Positions 36,543 to 47,500 of a stretch of 52,920 nucleotides of DNA are shown here, piece after piece. The notes beneath the pieces were generated by a model, which was not told the DNA's origin, searched no databases, and saw only the letters and a program-made list of their open reading frames with translations. Location: positions 1 to 52,920 of the forward strand of contig JAIXMN010000064.1 of NCBI GenBank assembly GCA_025716815.1. The letters are read 5' to 3'. A program made the position numbers and the translations under genes. Position 1 is the first letter of the stretch; every line of letters begins with the position of its first letter. Source of the DNA: Dichotomocladium elegans (Eukaryota; Mucoromycota; Mucoromycetes; Mucorales; Lichtheimiaceae).

Positions 36543-38936
36543 TGGCGCAGAAGAGGTATTCAGGTCGATGAATGGCTGAAGAAAATCACCAGGTAAGGTA
36601 GGCTCCTGGCCGTAGACAAGGAAAAAAGGGCTGAATCCGGTCGTGCGGTGTTTATGAACGCGGCAAGCAAAAAGGGCTGGTTCAATATACTGATCCCACT
36701 GGTAGATATTTCCATTGACATATTTTCGGAGCATTTGCTTCAGTATACCGTTCGTGCGTTCCACTTTACCGTTCGTGCGCGGATGAAAGGCAGATGTAAG
36801 GGCGTGATTCACTTTAAGCCGGCCAAGGTAGTTGCTGAGTACTTTGGACATAAAGTTGGCTCCACGATCAGTGAGTATTTCGGTGGGACATCCAAAGCGC
36901 ACCACGATCTCTTCATATAAGAAGTTAGCAATAGCCTCACCAGTGGCGTCAGGGACAGCGCGCGCCACTGTCCAATTGGTCATATAGTCTACTCCGACTA
37001 GGAGCCAACAGTTGCCATTGGAAGTCGTCGGGAGTTCGCCGACGAAATCAAGGTGCCAACGGGAGAAAGCAGGTGGTACGTCCAGTGGTTGCATGGGTGC
37101 ATGGTGTGTCTTTCGATCAGCGGTCGCCGCCAGTTGACAACGTACACAAGAAGCGATCCAGTCTTGGATATCGGCGCGCATGTTGGGCCACCACCATCTC
37201 TTGTACATAAGGTCGTACATTGTAGTATTACCCGGATGACCAAAGGAATTATGGAATTGTTGGACGAGATCGGCGCGCCGAGCGAACAATACATATCGTA
37301 TCTCCTGGGTAGTCGCGCCGATTTTGACCTTCCGAAAAACCTGACCGTCGCGGCTGGTGAACTTGTCTTTGTGTTTAGCCAGTAGGTCTGCATATGCTGG
37401 AGGCCAATGATCCTCGGGCTTGGCATAGAATTTTGGCCAATCCGACTTTTGGATGGATCGTACCGCATATAAATAATCAGGTTCCAGAGACCGTTCCATT
37501 GTCACACGTCCGACACCATCGCGACGGGACAGCAAATCAGGAATGTGATTTTCCTTGCCGGGCTTGTATTGTATGTCCAGGTCATAGAGTTCCATCTCGG
37601 AAATCCAACGTGTGAGGCGTGGTGTGGGTTTGGTTTGTGAACGGAAATACTTTAGTGGATGATGATCGGTGAAAACAGTATAACGACGTCCCTCAATAAA
37701 ACATCGCCATGTACGGAGGGCGTGGAGGATCGCCAACAGTTCACGTTCCTGCGCCGGGTAGTTGCGTTCGGCCTGCGATAGTTTTTTTGATTCAAATGCA
37801 ACTGGGTGCATCAGTCCGTCAAACCCTTCTTGCAGTAGAACTGCTCCAACGCCGTAATCGGATGTATCCGTTTCGATGGTAAATGGCATGTCCGGATTTG
37901 GGGGTAGCAAAATAGGTGCGTCACTCATGCGGGCCTTGATTTCCTTAAAAGCGCGCTCACAATCGGGGGTCCAGATGATCGTTCTTGTTTTAGCTCCTGT
38001 TCCTTTCGTTAGGTCGGTCAAGGGTGCTGCAATTGCTGCGAAGTCTCGAATGAACCGTCGATAGTGGGATCCAAGACCGATAAATTGTCAGACCTCTTGT
38101 ACATTAGTCGGCTGGGGCCATTCTTGAATCGCCTGGACTTTCTTTTTGGAGGGAAGGATACCATTCGCCGATAACTGGAAACCAACAAACTCGAGTTCGG
38201 TTTTGTTCAGCTCACATTTCTTGAGGTTGGCAATCAGGTTCGCTTCCCAGAGACGTTCTAATACTTGACGGACGTGATGGTAATGCTCGTCTTGGGACTT
38301 ACTAAAAATCAGGATATCGTCCAAATATACCAGTACGAAGTCATCCAAATACTCCCCCAGCACCGAGTTCATCAACCGTTGAAATGTTGGCGGCGCGTTA
38401 GTTAGCCCAAACGGCAATACAAGGAATTCGTACGATCCGTAGCGAGTGTTAAACGCTGTTTTAGGGACGTCCTCCTCTCGGATGCGCACTTGGTGGTATC
38501 CACTCTTTAGGTCAATGCTGGAAAAGAACTGTGCGCCTCCCAGTCGTTCCAGACATTCGTCGATTCGTGGTAGTGGATGTGTGTTGCGGAGAGTGACTCT
38601 ATTGACGGCACGATAGTCCACGCATAGACGCATGGTGCCATCTTTTTTTCGCACAAATAGTACAGGAGCTCCCCATGGCGAAGAACTAGGCCAGATGAGG
38701 CGGAGGTCGAGTAACTCACTTAGTTGCTTTCGTAGTTCGTCGAGCTCCCGGGGGCTCATCTTGAATGGCGGTCGAGAAATAGGTGTAGCATCGCCGGTGT
38801 TGATGACATGTTCTACATCGCGCTCCGGTGGTAGTCCTGGTAACTTATCTTGAAATACATCCTTAAACTCGGTAATGAGCGATGTGAACTGGTCGTCTCT
38901 CAGGGCCTCAGAATGTGCGTGCTCTGCACGTATGTA

Positions 38937-39301
38937 CAGGATTTTCAAGAAGAACTTTGCCACAAATTTTAGTTGTTCATATAGACGGTCTAGGTTTTTC
39001 GTTTTTTTTGCTTCAAATTCGAATACAAATTTTAGTATTTCGTTGCTATCCTTTTGTCAAATTAAAAGGCAATAGCAGCAAGAACATTTCAATCAAGGCT
39101 ATAGATGAGTCTTCCTTCTCCTCTTTTTACACCAGAATAGTTTTGGGGGGCCAACCATTTATGTTTCATTCTAATTTCGAAGGAAGAAGAGAAACGAAAT
39201 ACTAAAATTTGTATTCGATTTTGAAGCAAAAAAAAACGAAAAACCTAGACCGTCTATACGAACAACTAAAATTTGTGGCAAAGTTCTTCTTGAAAATCCT
39301 G
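38937..39301. mobile_element. MITE-2, 365 bp, TA-flanked
   Basis: MITE-2 has the same ends as MITE-1, with TA at 38935-38936 and 39302-39303. Inverted ends of about 113 bp enclose a short centre. It splits the G3 Pol between protease and RT; the frame resumes when one TA is counted. It differs from MITE-1 at several sites, so the two are separate insertions. Confidence 0.93.
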
Positions 39302-39610
39302 TAACATAGGAACATCCCATCCACCTGTTTTGCGCGCTCGAGGCGTTGGACTTGTCGATGCGATATCAGGTAGACAAGATCTGGGGGTTGGCGTTGGTGA
39401 CGAGGGCGCAATATGTAGGTATGCTCGCCGTCGACAATACGCCAGGTGTCGAGGTCCCACGCTGGAATAGGGTTGACAGCTTTGAGCCAATCACGCCCGA
39501 GGATCACGTCGAATTTTGTGTCCAAAACATATGCCCTCGTCGTGTGTTTATATCCTTGAGCATCGAGCGGCAGTGTAGCTTGCAGTGAAATATCTAGGAT
39601 ATGTCCTCCG

Positions 39611-41716
39611 TAGGGTTTCTCATCGAATCTGGATCTTATGATCCGATCCGGATCAAAAGGCAATGGTGCGGATTCGGATTGACCTCATCTCGGATTTTGC
39701 GGATCCGGTGTAGGACATTTGCAATCCGGATCTCATACGGATTGCACTTCACGGATCTGAACCGATCCGGATCGCATACGGATTGCACTTCGCGGATCTG
39801 TTCCGATTCGTTAGATCTGTCCAAATCAACCTAGACATTGGGTTCCTGCCATTATAATCCTGTTAATGTATAACAATAGCAATTGCAGATGTGCAAGAAA
39901 TGGGATGTGGGAGTTTGAGAATGAGGAATACAGTTAGTGCAAAGTTGCGGAATAAACAAAACCAGCAAGAAATGTAGCTTCGTTATAGCTCATACATAGT
40001 TGACTTTGGCGAAATGACCGACTCTTTAGATAATAGCTGGTAGTATTTCGATGTGAAGCTGGCTCAATACACATCTCTTTTAGGATATCTCAGGTTTTAT
40101 ATTTGCAGAACGTGAAAGGTAAAAAAATCACGCAAACTCCTCGAAAGTAAATATTCCTTCCATATCAATCATTCCACGGCCATGCGCTTTTCCCCATATT
40201 TCCGTATTTCCTTTTCTCATTTTCCAGCGATCAGTATTTCTTGGTTTTCACCAAGCAATGATCACAAACGCAACCTGCGCCTCGATTTAGTATACATATT
40301 CCCACCCACCTTGAACCTTGTAATTCTCTCATATAACCGGTTGCTTGACCATCTGGAAAACTTTGAGGAGGACTGGAAAAATGTAAGCGAGGTTACAGTG
40401 AAGCGATTCCAGACACCAAACTTATATGTTGATTCGTAGGAATGGCCCGCGCTATCAGAAGCAGCACGCTGTGGATGGGCAAAATTAAAAGGCTACCACT
40501 GCAAGGCCGAAGGACATGCCTTTGCTGTCGCGACTGTTATGGATCCACGGCTGAAATTCCAATGGTGCGAGGACGAGAACTGGGGACACTTCGGTGATGT
40601 TGCGAAAGAGCAAGTGCAAGCGACCTGGGAAGCGTACAAGCCGATTGCTGGTCATGAGTCGTCCATTTGCAATCCAGATGCCTTAATCAGGAGGCCGCAA
40701 AGGATTGCTGACCAGCTGCAGGCATACGTCTCCGCAAATTGTATATTTGATGAGACAAACGGTGTCAATCAGGAGCTTGTTCTCAGCTACTGGCGCGGCG
40801 AGGTGAACGAATGGAAAGAGCTGAAGACAATGGCGCGCAGATACCTGGCAATACCAGCATCGTCAGTCGGTTCGGAGCGCACATTTTCACGAGCAAAGCA
40901 TTACATTCCAGCCTCAAGAAATCGGCTCAATCCTGCAAAGCTTCGCGAGAGTGTACTTGTCAACTCGTGGTGTACATATTTCGGCGAGTAGATGGGCGTT
41001 AGCAGGCGGCAAACTAAAAGATGATTGTTTATGCTAGAAAGATGTCACCTTAAGCGTGAGTCTCGTAAATAAATAAAAAAAGCTTTCGCGTCGCTGTAAT
41101 TGCAGCAATTAACATCGATTAATAATACTTTGTTGCTGGTTTCGCAGTACAATTATGTACGCGGTTTCTCTGAAGGCAGACCAGCTTTGAAATGTGGTGG
41201 GCATGGGTGCAAAATTAAATTGTTCAGCTTGTGACCGTCACCCAGCCACAACCATAGGCATAACTAGCTAGTCTGAAGCCATTCTGCCAGACATCAGAAG
41301 CGTTCCAAATGGCTCCCGCGTCAGCAATTATACCACTTTGCCTTCTATGGATCAAACCCTCCAACTTTTTTAATTCCTATTGGGATTTTCTGTTCTTTGA
41401 CGCTTAATTTTTTGCTACAACTGCTAATGTCATCTTAAAATCAACTTCGGTTTTCACCTTTCTCCGTTCTGACAGTATTGCCGAATGGCCATATTCTTTC
41501 CAATTTCGCTCTATTGATGTGTTTTAATAAATCTCCTCATTTCAGCATTACGGATCACGGATTGGGACGGATTGGGACGGATCGAAGCGGTGTGGATCCG
41601 GATTGCAATTTGCAATCCGTTTAGCAAACGGATCGGATTCGGTGTGAGCAATTCGATCCGCGGTGTGGATCCGGATTGGATCCAATCCGATCCAGATCCG
41701 TCAATGAGAAACGCTA
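39611..41716 (+). mobile_element. hAT-type transposon remnant (Ac-like ends)
   Basis: The remnant is 2,106 bp. It starts TAGGGTTTCTCAT and ends with the complement of TAGCGTTTCTCAT, agreeing with the hAT terminal pattern YARNG. The 8-bp duplication GTCCTCCG is at 39603-39610 and 41717-41724, the hAT length. The subterminal 200 bases at each end are dense in GGATCC/CGGATC-type words, as expected for transposase-binding repeats. It lies in the G3 protease region and the frame resumes exactly across it. Only the C-terminal third of a transposase remains. Confidence 0.92.
40290..40991 (+). pseudogene. hAT transposase C-terminal fragment
   Basis: The readable part begins about 40290 (YNRLLDHLENFEEDW). 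A 57-bp intron is predicted at 40383-40439 (GTAAGC to CGTAG). The second exon runs from 40440 through TVMDPRLK (about 40533) to the hAT dimerisation domain (ARRYLAIPASSVGSERTFS, about 40832-40890). It ends at 40989-40991. The BED finger and the first catalytic Asp are absent, so the element is non-autonomous. Confidence 0.88.
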
Positions 41717-42061
41717 GTCCTCCGGCAGTTTCAACTTGGCGATCAGGGACAGCTCGAGTGGTTAAGGTGGCAGCAACCCAAGGTGAGACATAGGAGCCAG
41801 TTGCACCAGAGTCGATGAGGACGTTCACTGGTTGATTGGCACACAGCATGGAATAAAGCGGCAATTCAGTCTCCTTTATTGACAACAACGAGTTAATGTA
41901 TTGCTTATCGGTTTCTATCTGTTCGGGTAAGGTCTGCCTTTCTTGGTTTGGGACGTCGGACAGGTCAAGGAGCGGGCTCTCCGGGCCGTCCTCTTGGTGT
42001 GGCGTGGCCATAATAGTGTTAAGGGATTGTTGATGTGAACTTGTGCGCGATTGGACTCCCT

Positions 42062-43114
42062 TTAATCCGACCGCGCCTTTGCTTTTGGGTGCTGTTGGTA
42101 ATCGTTACGTTGCTGGCTTGGGCTGGAGCGATGGCGAGGCTCCCATCGTTCCGAGGGGCACTCACGTGCGATGTGACTGCGACCGCCACAGTTGTAACAG
42201 TCCTTGCTCTGTAGGTGACTGGGCCGGCCATTAGTCGTGCTTCTATTGGATTGCGGCCATGTGCGTCCGGTCCCTCGGTGGAAATGGATAGCGTCCACGT
42301 CCATCGGTGCAACCCCATTGGTATGATGGACTTGGGGCATCGTCATCGGGTTCGTGAACTGGACCTGTTGCTGGACATTCGCTGCTCGCACTTCGTTGTA
42401 GCTATGACTAACAAGTCGGGCGCTTTCATATGCCAGCGCAATGCGGATTGCCTCAGTTGACGTCTGCGGAAACTGAGTGCAGACGTGGATACGGACATCC
42501 TCCTGTAGTCCCCGCACGAACTTGTCGAGCGCCTCTTCATCGGTCATCGTTAAGAGTGGCGCACAGGCGGTCTGAAACTGGGCAACATATGCTTGTACTG
42601 AGCCGGTTTGCACCAGGGCCGCCAATTGGTCGCGCGCCAGTTGATTAGCATTTACTGGGCTGAACGTGTTAATGATACGTCTCTTGAATTCGTTCCAGTC
42701 AGCAACATCCACTCCAAAGCGTTCCTCGTGTTGCCACCATATCTCTGCAGTACCGCGCAGCAAGGTCTTTGCGTAATCCATCCAATCGTGTTTGGGGAGC
42801 GACGACATTCGTAAATACCTTTCGACTGAGCGTGTCCAGCTCTGTATAGCATCGAGGGATCGGTCGCCGTGGTATGTGTCAGGTTCACGAACCTTGACGG
42901 GGAAGCCATTCTTCTTCTGTAACAATTCCAAGACTGCTTGCAGCATAGCTTGAGTGGGGTCGTTTGGTTGTTGTATCTGTCCAGGTGCACTCATCGTTGG
43001 GCTCTCAGGTAGGTCTTGTAGAATAGATTGGGTCTCGGCAGGTTCGTCGTAATCGGAGTCTTGTAAGTTGTCAGTGTGGTATCTTTGGAAATTCGATGTG
43101 TAACGGTGGGTCAT
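42062..43114 (-). CDS. G3 Gag
   Basis: This 350-residue Gag starts at ATG 43112-43114, 20 bases inside the 5' LTR on minus. The capsid-like middle (FPVKVREPDTYHGD, WTRSVERYLRM) is followed by a CCHC knuckle CYNCGGRSHIAREC at about 42180-42221 and a basic tail. The stop is TAA at 42062-42064. The frame is intact, unlike the Pol it feeds. The overlapping Pol frame is -1, entered at 42083-42089. Confidence 0.9.
   Translation of the reverse strand: MTHRYTSNFQRYHTDNLQDSDYDEPAETQSILQDLPESPTMSAPGQIQQPNDPTQAMLQAVLELLQKKNGFPVKVREPDTYHGDRSLDAIQSWTRSVERYLRMSSLPKHDWMDYAKTLLRGTAEIWWQHEERFGVDVADWNEFKRRIINTFSPVNANQLARDQLAALVQTGSVQAYVAQFQTACAPLLTMTDEEALDKFVRGLQEDVRIHVCTQFPQTSTEAIRIALAYESARLVSHSYNEVRAANVQQQVQFTNPMTMPQVHHTNGVAPMDVDAIHFHRGTGRTWPQSNRSTTNGRPSHLQSKDCYNCGGRSHIARECPSERWEPRHRSSPSQQRNDYQQHPKAKARSD
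42083..42089 (-). promoter_or_regulatory. Candidate -1 frameshift heptamer, G3 Gag-Pol
   Basis: On the minus strand this reads CCCAAAA in phase C CCA AAA, near the end of Gag after the zinc knuckle. About six bases later, GCGC and GATT can pair with AATC and GCGC (region about 42076-42045) with a small bulge. The -1 frame leads directly into the protease frame. Confidence 0.65.
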
Positions 43115-43133
43115 GGGAGCATCAGCTACCAAT

Positions 43134-43424
43134 TGTCGTCTATTTTGGCGGATAAACCTTGGCCAGGAATAGCGATTAAGCTTGGGGGCAGAAACAGAAG
43201 TAGGGTTTCGAAAGGTGTCCTTTATTGTATATGGGCTTCTTGTTATTTATACTGTTTTTGCTATCTAAAAATACATAGACGGAATGCAGAGGGAAAAGGG
43301 TAATAATCGTTGGGATTGGTTTTCTTGGCGAGAGGTGTAGTATTGGTGCTGTGATGGAGGTGTAAGCATAAAAGGATATTCTTGGCAAACGCTTCTGATT
43401 GGTCAGATAATCTCTGTTACGACA
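43134..43424 (-). repeat. G3 5' LTR (element reads on minus)
   Basis: This 291-bp partner of 14902-15192 differs from it at only about two sites, so G3 is not ancient despite the number of insertions it has taken. Confidence 0.92.
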
Positions 43425-43428
43425 CTGT

Positions 43429-44098
43429 CGTGTAATTGGCGGATCAGACCGTAGCCAGGAACAGACAAGTAGAAGATATGATAAGATGCCCTTTTATTGT
43501 TTGTAACGGAGGGGAGTATTTATATGTTTTTCTAGCTGTTGTGGTGATGCCAAATATAAGGCAATGGTTACGTGTGTCGCAGAGGTGATTGCAAGAGCAC
43601 CAATGAAGTGAATATCCATGGCAATGATGTAAAGAACTGGAACAACCGCAATACAGAAACACGACTCAGCCAAGGGAAACACGATCATACATAGCCACTA
43701 GATCCATATCCACAGTCTTTTCTCCTCTATTTTTTCCCACTGGGTTTTTTGAGGTTTTACCGACGTGAGGATGGTCTGGGATTCAGCTACAGGAACGAAC
43801 GAAAAGTTTTTCTATGACTTGTCAAGTACCGCACCCCAACAACTCTTCTTATGGAAATTTCCAGGACAATTGACCCATGTCAATCGGGCGGAATCTATTT
43901 TACCCATAACAATATATAAACAACTATGTAGTGTAGGAGTAAACAGGGAGAAGAATTTTTCTTTCTATTAAAAAAACACCTCCAAGAGTCTCATTGTACT
44001 TTGACAGTCTCTACAAACCTTATTTACCACAACGTGGCATGTTGAGGGATGACTACGTGTTCAATGGAGAGGAGACTACGTGTTGGCGGCGACGTGGG
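43429..44098. other. LTR scrap and inverted MULE-A 5' scrap
   Basis: No gene is seen. Bases 43427 to about 43560 resemble the start of a G3-type LTR (TGTCG, GGCGGAT, CCAGGAA, TTTATTG). Bases 43706-43776 are the reverse complement of the MULE-A upstream segment 23440-23515. GACTACGTGTT occurs at 44051 and 44073 and again at 50106, beyond G4. Confidence 0.6.
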
Positions 44099-44103
44099 TT
44101 AAC

Positions 44104-44467
44104 TGTCGTAGTCCTCCTGTTCGTGACACTGCACTTGCACAGTCAGTAGTGAGCGGAACTGCTATGCATCCAACAATTCCCGCAAGTACGTCTTGATGCC
44201 CTGACTTCTTCCATCTCACATCTATCCAATCGGTGATTTCCTCTTAATGAAGACGGAGGGAACAATCGCCCGGAATATTAACTACAGATGGAGAGTAGCG
44301 GAGAAGCGGTGTCAACGGCTAACACTTGTTCCGGCAAAGCTAACATGGTCCATCCCAATGCATATAAAAAGAGAGTTGTTTTTATTCAATAAAGAGGATC
44401 CCGTCTCAAAGACTCGATTTTGACTCATTGGTTTCTACTTGCCACTAACTCTCTACACAACAACACA
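44104..44467 (+). repeat. G4 5' LTR
   Basis: The LTR starts TGTCGTAGTC and ends CAACAACACA. GCATATAAAAAG near 44360 is TATA-like and AATAAAG near 44389 is a likely poly(A) signal. Eight T follow the LTR with no tRNA-like primer site. Confidence 0.94.
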
Positions 44468-44506
44468 TTTTTTTTCTTTGAATTCACCTACCTCTTTATT
44501 ATTACC

Positions 44507-47500
44507 ATGTCCGCCAACACCGTTAACAAGATCCAAGATGCCGAGCTTAACTCGCACACTGACGCATCCCTGGTGCAAGAAACGCCCGGCGTTGCCACGT
44601 CGATCCCTGCCCCTCAAGCAGCATCCATGGCCTGCAACCAGGACACCCTATGTGACCAAGCTATGGGGTCAGTACAGGCCCTGCGTGGGGACCTAGCGCG
44701 GCTCATGCTGCAACGCACCGCTGCTGCCCGTAGCGGCAATTTCGAGGAACACGCCCAATTACGGGAGCAGATGCGACGTCTGGAACAGGAGATTACCGAG
44801 TTGGAGTCCGCTGCTCGTTTGTTGGCCGACTTCATCGCCGCTCCGTCGCCTTCGCCCCTGGTGTCTGCCATCTCCGCTCCTACTGCCACGACTGTCCCTG
44901 GGGTGGACCGCATGTCCATGCCCTCCAACTGTCCGGTCTTCCAGTGGGAAGGCTTCGTTTGGCGCCCGACTGCAGTGGTGTACCCCACTGTACAAGATTG
45001 TCTGCGCGCCTTTGAGGATGTGGTGATCGCCGCGGGGCAAGTTCCCGACCATGTGTGGGGTCGCTACCTGCCTGTCCTGCTCTCACCAGAGCACCGATCT
45101 TGGTACGAAGAGCACCTACAGCCCCACACCCAAGAGCCATGGTCGTTCGCCCGCGCTGTCCTCCAGCAAGAATTCTCGGTCGATCTGACTGAGCAACTGG
45201 CTGCTGCTGTCCACGCAGTCATGACGGCGTCTATGGTCCGGGGAGAAGCCGTCTCCGCCTGGAATGCCTGGTTCCAAATGTTGCGCAGAGAGGCCCGCAT
45301 GCCCAACGACGCCATTGCGGCCAACCGATACCTGAACGGACTCCTGCCTGCCATTGCCGAAAGGGTGAACATTGCCCGCGCCAGCCTGCCTCCCTCGGCG
45401 AAACGTACGTCCCAACAGTTGGGACACATAGCGTTAACGTTGGAGCGCTCATTTTCCTCGGCTGGTTCTCAGTCTGCCCGCGCCACTGTTCCTCGGTCCT
45501 CCCCGTCGTCCGCTGCTCCACCGGGTCGATCCCTCATGGACTCCATCCACGCGCCCAAACGACGGGCGAGCACCTCGGCCGGGTCATCCGCCATGTCGGT
45601 GGGAGGTGCTCCAACCAAGAAAAAATGTTTGATCCACGGAATGGGCCGCCACGACACGGACGAGTGCAAGGTGCGCCAGCGACTGGACGAGCACGAGGGC
45701 TGCCGCCCAAGAAGCACGCCCCCGTCACCGCAGCCATCGCCAAAAAGCAACAAGAGTCGCACTTGCTTCTGGTGTGGTGGTGCCTTTGTGCCAGGCCACA
45801 AGTGCCCCACAAAGCACTTGGCGATTCGATCGCACGTGCACGCCAAGGGAAAGAACAAGAACCTGGTGCACGTTGGTTCGCGAACCTACAGCAGCGACGC
45901 GACGAAGCCGGCGTCACCGGAAAATAAGGTAAACGATGTGTCGTCTTCGGTCTCCTCCTCGTCCTCGTCTGTTTCGCGTTCGTCCTCGCGCACAACGCCT
46001 GTCATTCCTTTGCCTGCCGCCTCGCCCTCTGCGTCCCTCGCGGGTTCTGATGACGAACCAGAGGACGTAGAGATGGCCGAGGTGTATAAGGCCTTGCATG
46101 GTCCCTCCAGCGAGTGTAAGTACACGCTCCCACAGGACTTAACATTCGCAAACACACGCTCATACCATTTCCCAATCACATTAGAAGGCGAGCGCCTTTG
46201 GGCCCTCCTGGATACCGGTGCTACTGACAGTACTGTTTCCCCTTCTTTGTGCGCGCGTTTCGGTTGGTCGGTGACACCGGCTGAGGGTGTCATACACCTG
46301 GCGTCGGCTGGTCTTAGCCTACCACGTGTGGGATTTGTTAATAAAAAATTGGCTTTGAGCTGCAACCAACGGACCATTCTCCATACTTTTGACGTGCTGG
46401 ATTTACATGGCCAGGTTGACGTTTGCATTGGTACTGACATTATGAATCAGATTGGTATCCATTTAGTAGGTTTACCCACGCATTGGGACGCATCAGCACT
46501 AGCCCGAGTACCAGAGTCCACTGGCGATGACGATTCGGTTCTGCCCAACAACTCTCCAGCTGGCTCACCACGTGAACACCAGACGTTCATGGATGCTATC
46601 CAACCTTACCTCGAGGCCAATGCAACGATCCCTATTGATTCCTTCTGTACACTACCAGAGGCTGTTGTTCGACTTGAAACCCCTCCTGGAGCTGTTGCCT
46701 ACCGCGCACAATACAAGTTACCCGTTGCTCTTCAACCCTTATTACAGCAGCACGTCGACAAATGGCTCACCGACGGAGTAATCACACGCTTGACCACGAT
46801 CAGTCATTGGAATAGTCCGATCGTCTTCGCGCGAAAAAAGGACAACGAGGGCAACTATACAAAATATCGCCCTTGCCTGGATGTGCGTCAGCTCAACTTA
46901 CTGCTCCCCGAGGATCGGTTCCCATTACCCCACTTGTCCGACATCTTTGAGCGCACGGCCGGATCGACAGTGTTCACGACATTAGATCTGACCAATGCTT
47001 TCCACCGATTTCCCATAGCGAACGAGCACCAGCACAAAACAGCATTCAAAGTCAATGGCGTGCAGTATGCGTTCCGAGGCGCTCCCTTTGGTATCCGCTC
47101 TCTGTCATTTAAGTATCAAGCTGTCATGGAACGGCTCTTCGCCGACCTTCCATATGTGTCGCTCTTCATTGACGATTTGTGTGTCCATAGTGCCAGCTTC
47201 GAAGAACACGTATCGCATGTCCAAGAAGTGGTCCGTCGCCTCACCGAGGTCAACCTCATTCTTAATCGGGACAAGTGCGCCTTCGGACAGCGCAAGGTTT
47301 ACCTCTTGGGATTTTGTATCTCAGGCGCGGGTATTGCTTTGGATCCACGCAAAGTCGCCAACATCACAGCATGGCCACGACCAAGCACTGGTAAGGACAT
47401 GCAACGGTTCCTCGGCGCCGTGAATTTTCTCCGTGACCATGTACCTCGGTTTTCCGCAACTACGTGGCCATTGGACAGTTTACGCAACGCAGGTGACCTC

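Larger units (their letters stand above)
15185..42083 (-). pseudogene. G3 Pol in four separated pieces, with one in-frame stop
   Basis: Read on minus, the -1 frame opens at the slippery site 42083-42089. The protease (VLIDSGATG, about 41830) is cut by the hAT remnant and resumes at 39610. It is cut again by MITE-2 and resumes at 38936 with the RT (FVRKKDG, VYLDD with Asp codons at about 38316-38321). A TGA at 38088-38090 interrupts the RT connection, probably from CGA. RNase H (ETDTSDYG, TDHHPL) and integrase (HHCC, HLDFVGEL, LTDRGANF, GKVERTNG) run down to 36543. The integrase C-terminus resumes at 16300 beyond MULE-A, reaches GPY at about 16082, is cut by the solo LTR, and finishes at 15447-15185. 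At every insertion the frame continues when one target copy is counted. It is inactive. Confidence 0.9.
14902..43424 (-). mobile_element. Gypsy element G3, expanded to 28.5 kb by nested insertions
   Basis: G3 has paired 291-bp LTRs (14902-15192 and 43134-43424) in the same orientation, flanked by CTGT at 14898-14901 and 43425-43428. Subtracting the solo LTR, MULE-A, MITE-2 and hAT remnant with their target copies gives about 5,152 bp, ordinary for Ty3/gypsy. The order on the minus strand is Gag, protease, RT, RNase H, integrase. There is no chromodomain. A possible primer-binding site beginning TGGTAGC lies two bases inside the 5' LTR (near 43130). The polypurine tract (CTGGGGAAGGGG) is at about 15196-15208. 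Gag and Pol are in -1 related frames. Confidence 0.92.

Noticed and set aside
36648..37615. Plus-strand frames across the G3 integrase region
   Set aside because: They are shadows of the minus-strand Pol, which carries all the conserved motifs.
40182..40289. Upstream part of the hAT frame as a real exon
   Set aside because: It has no similarity to hAT transposases before about 40290 and probably includes intron or deleted sequence.
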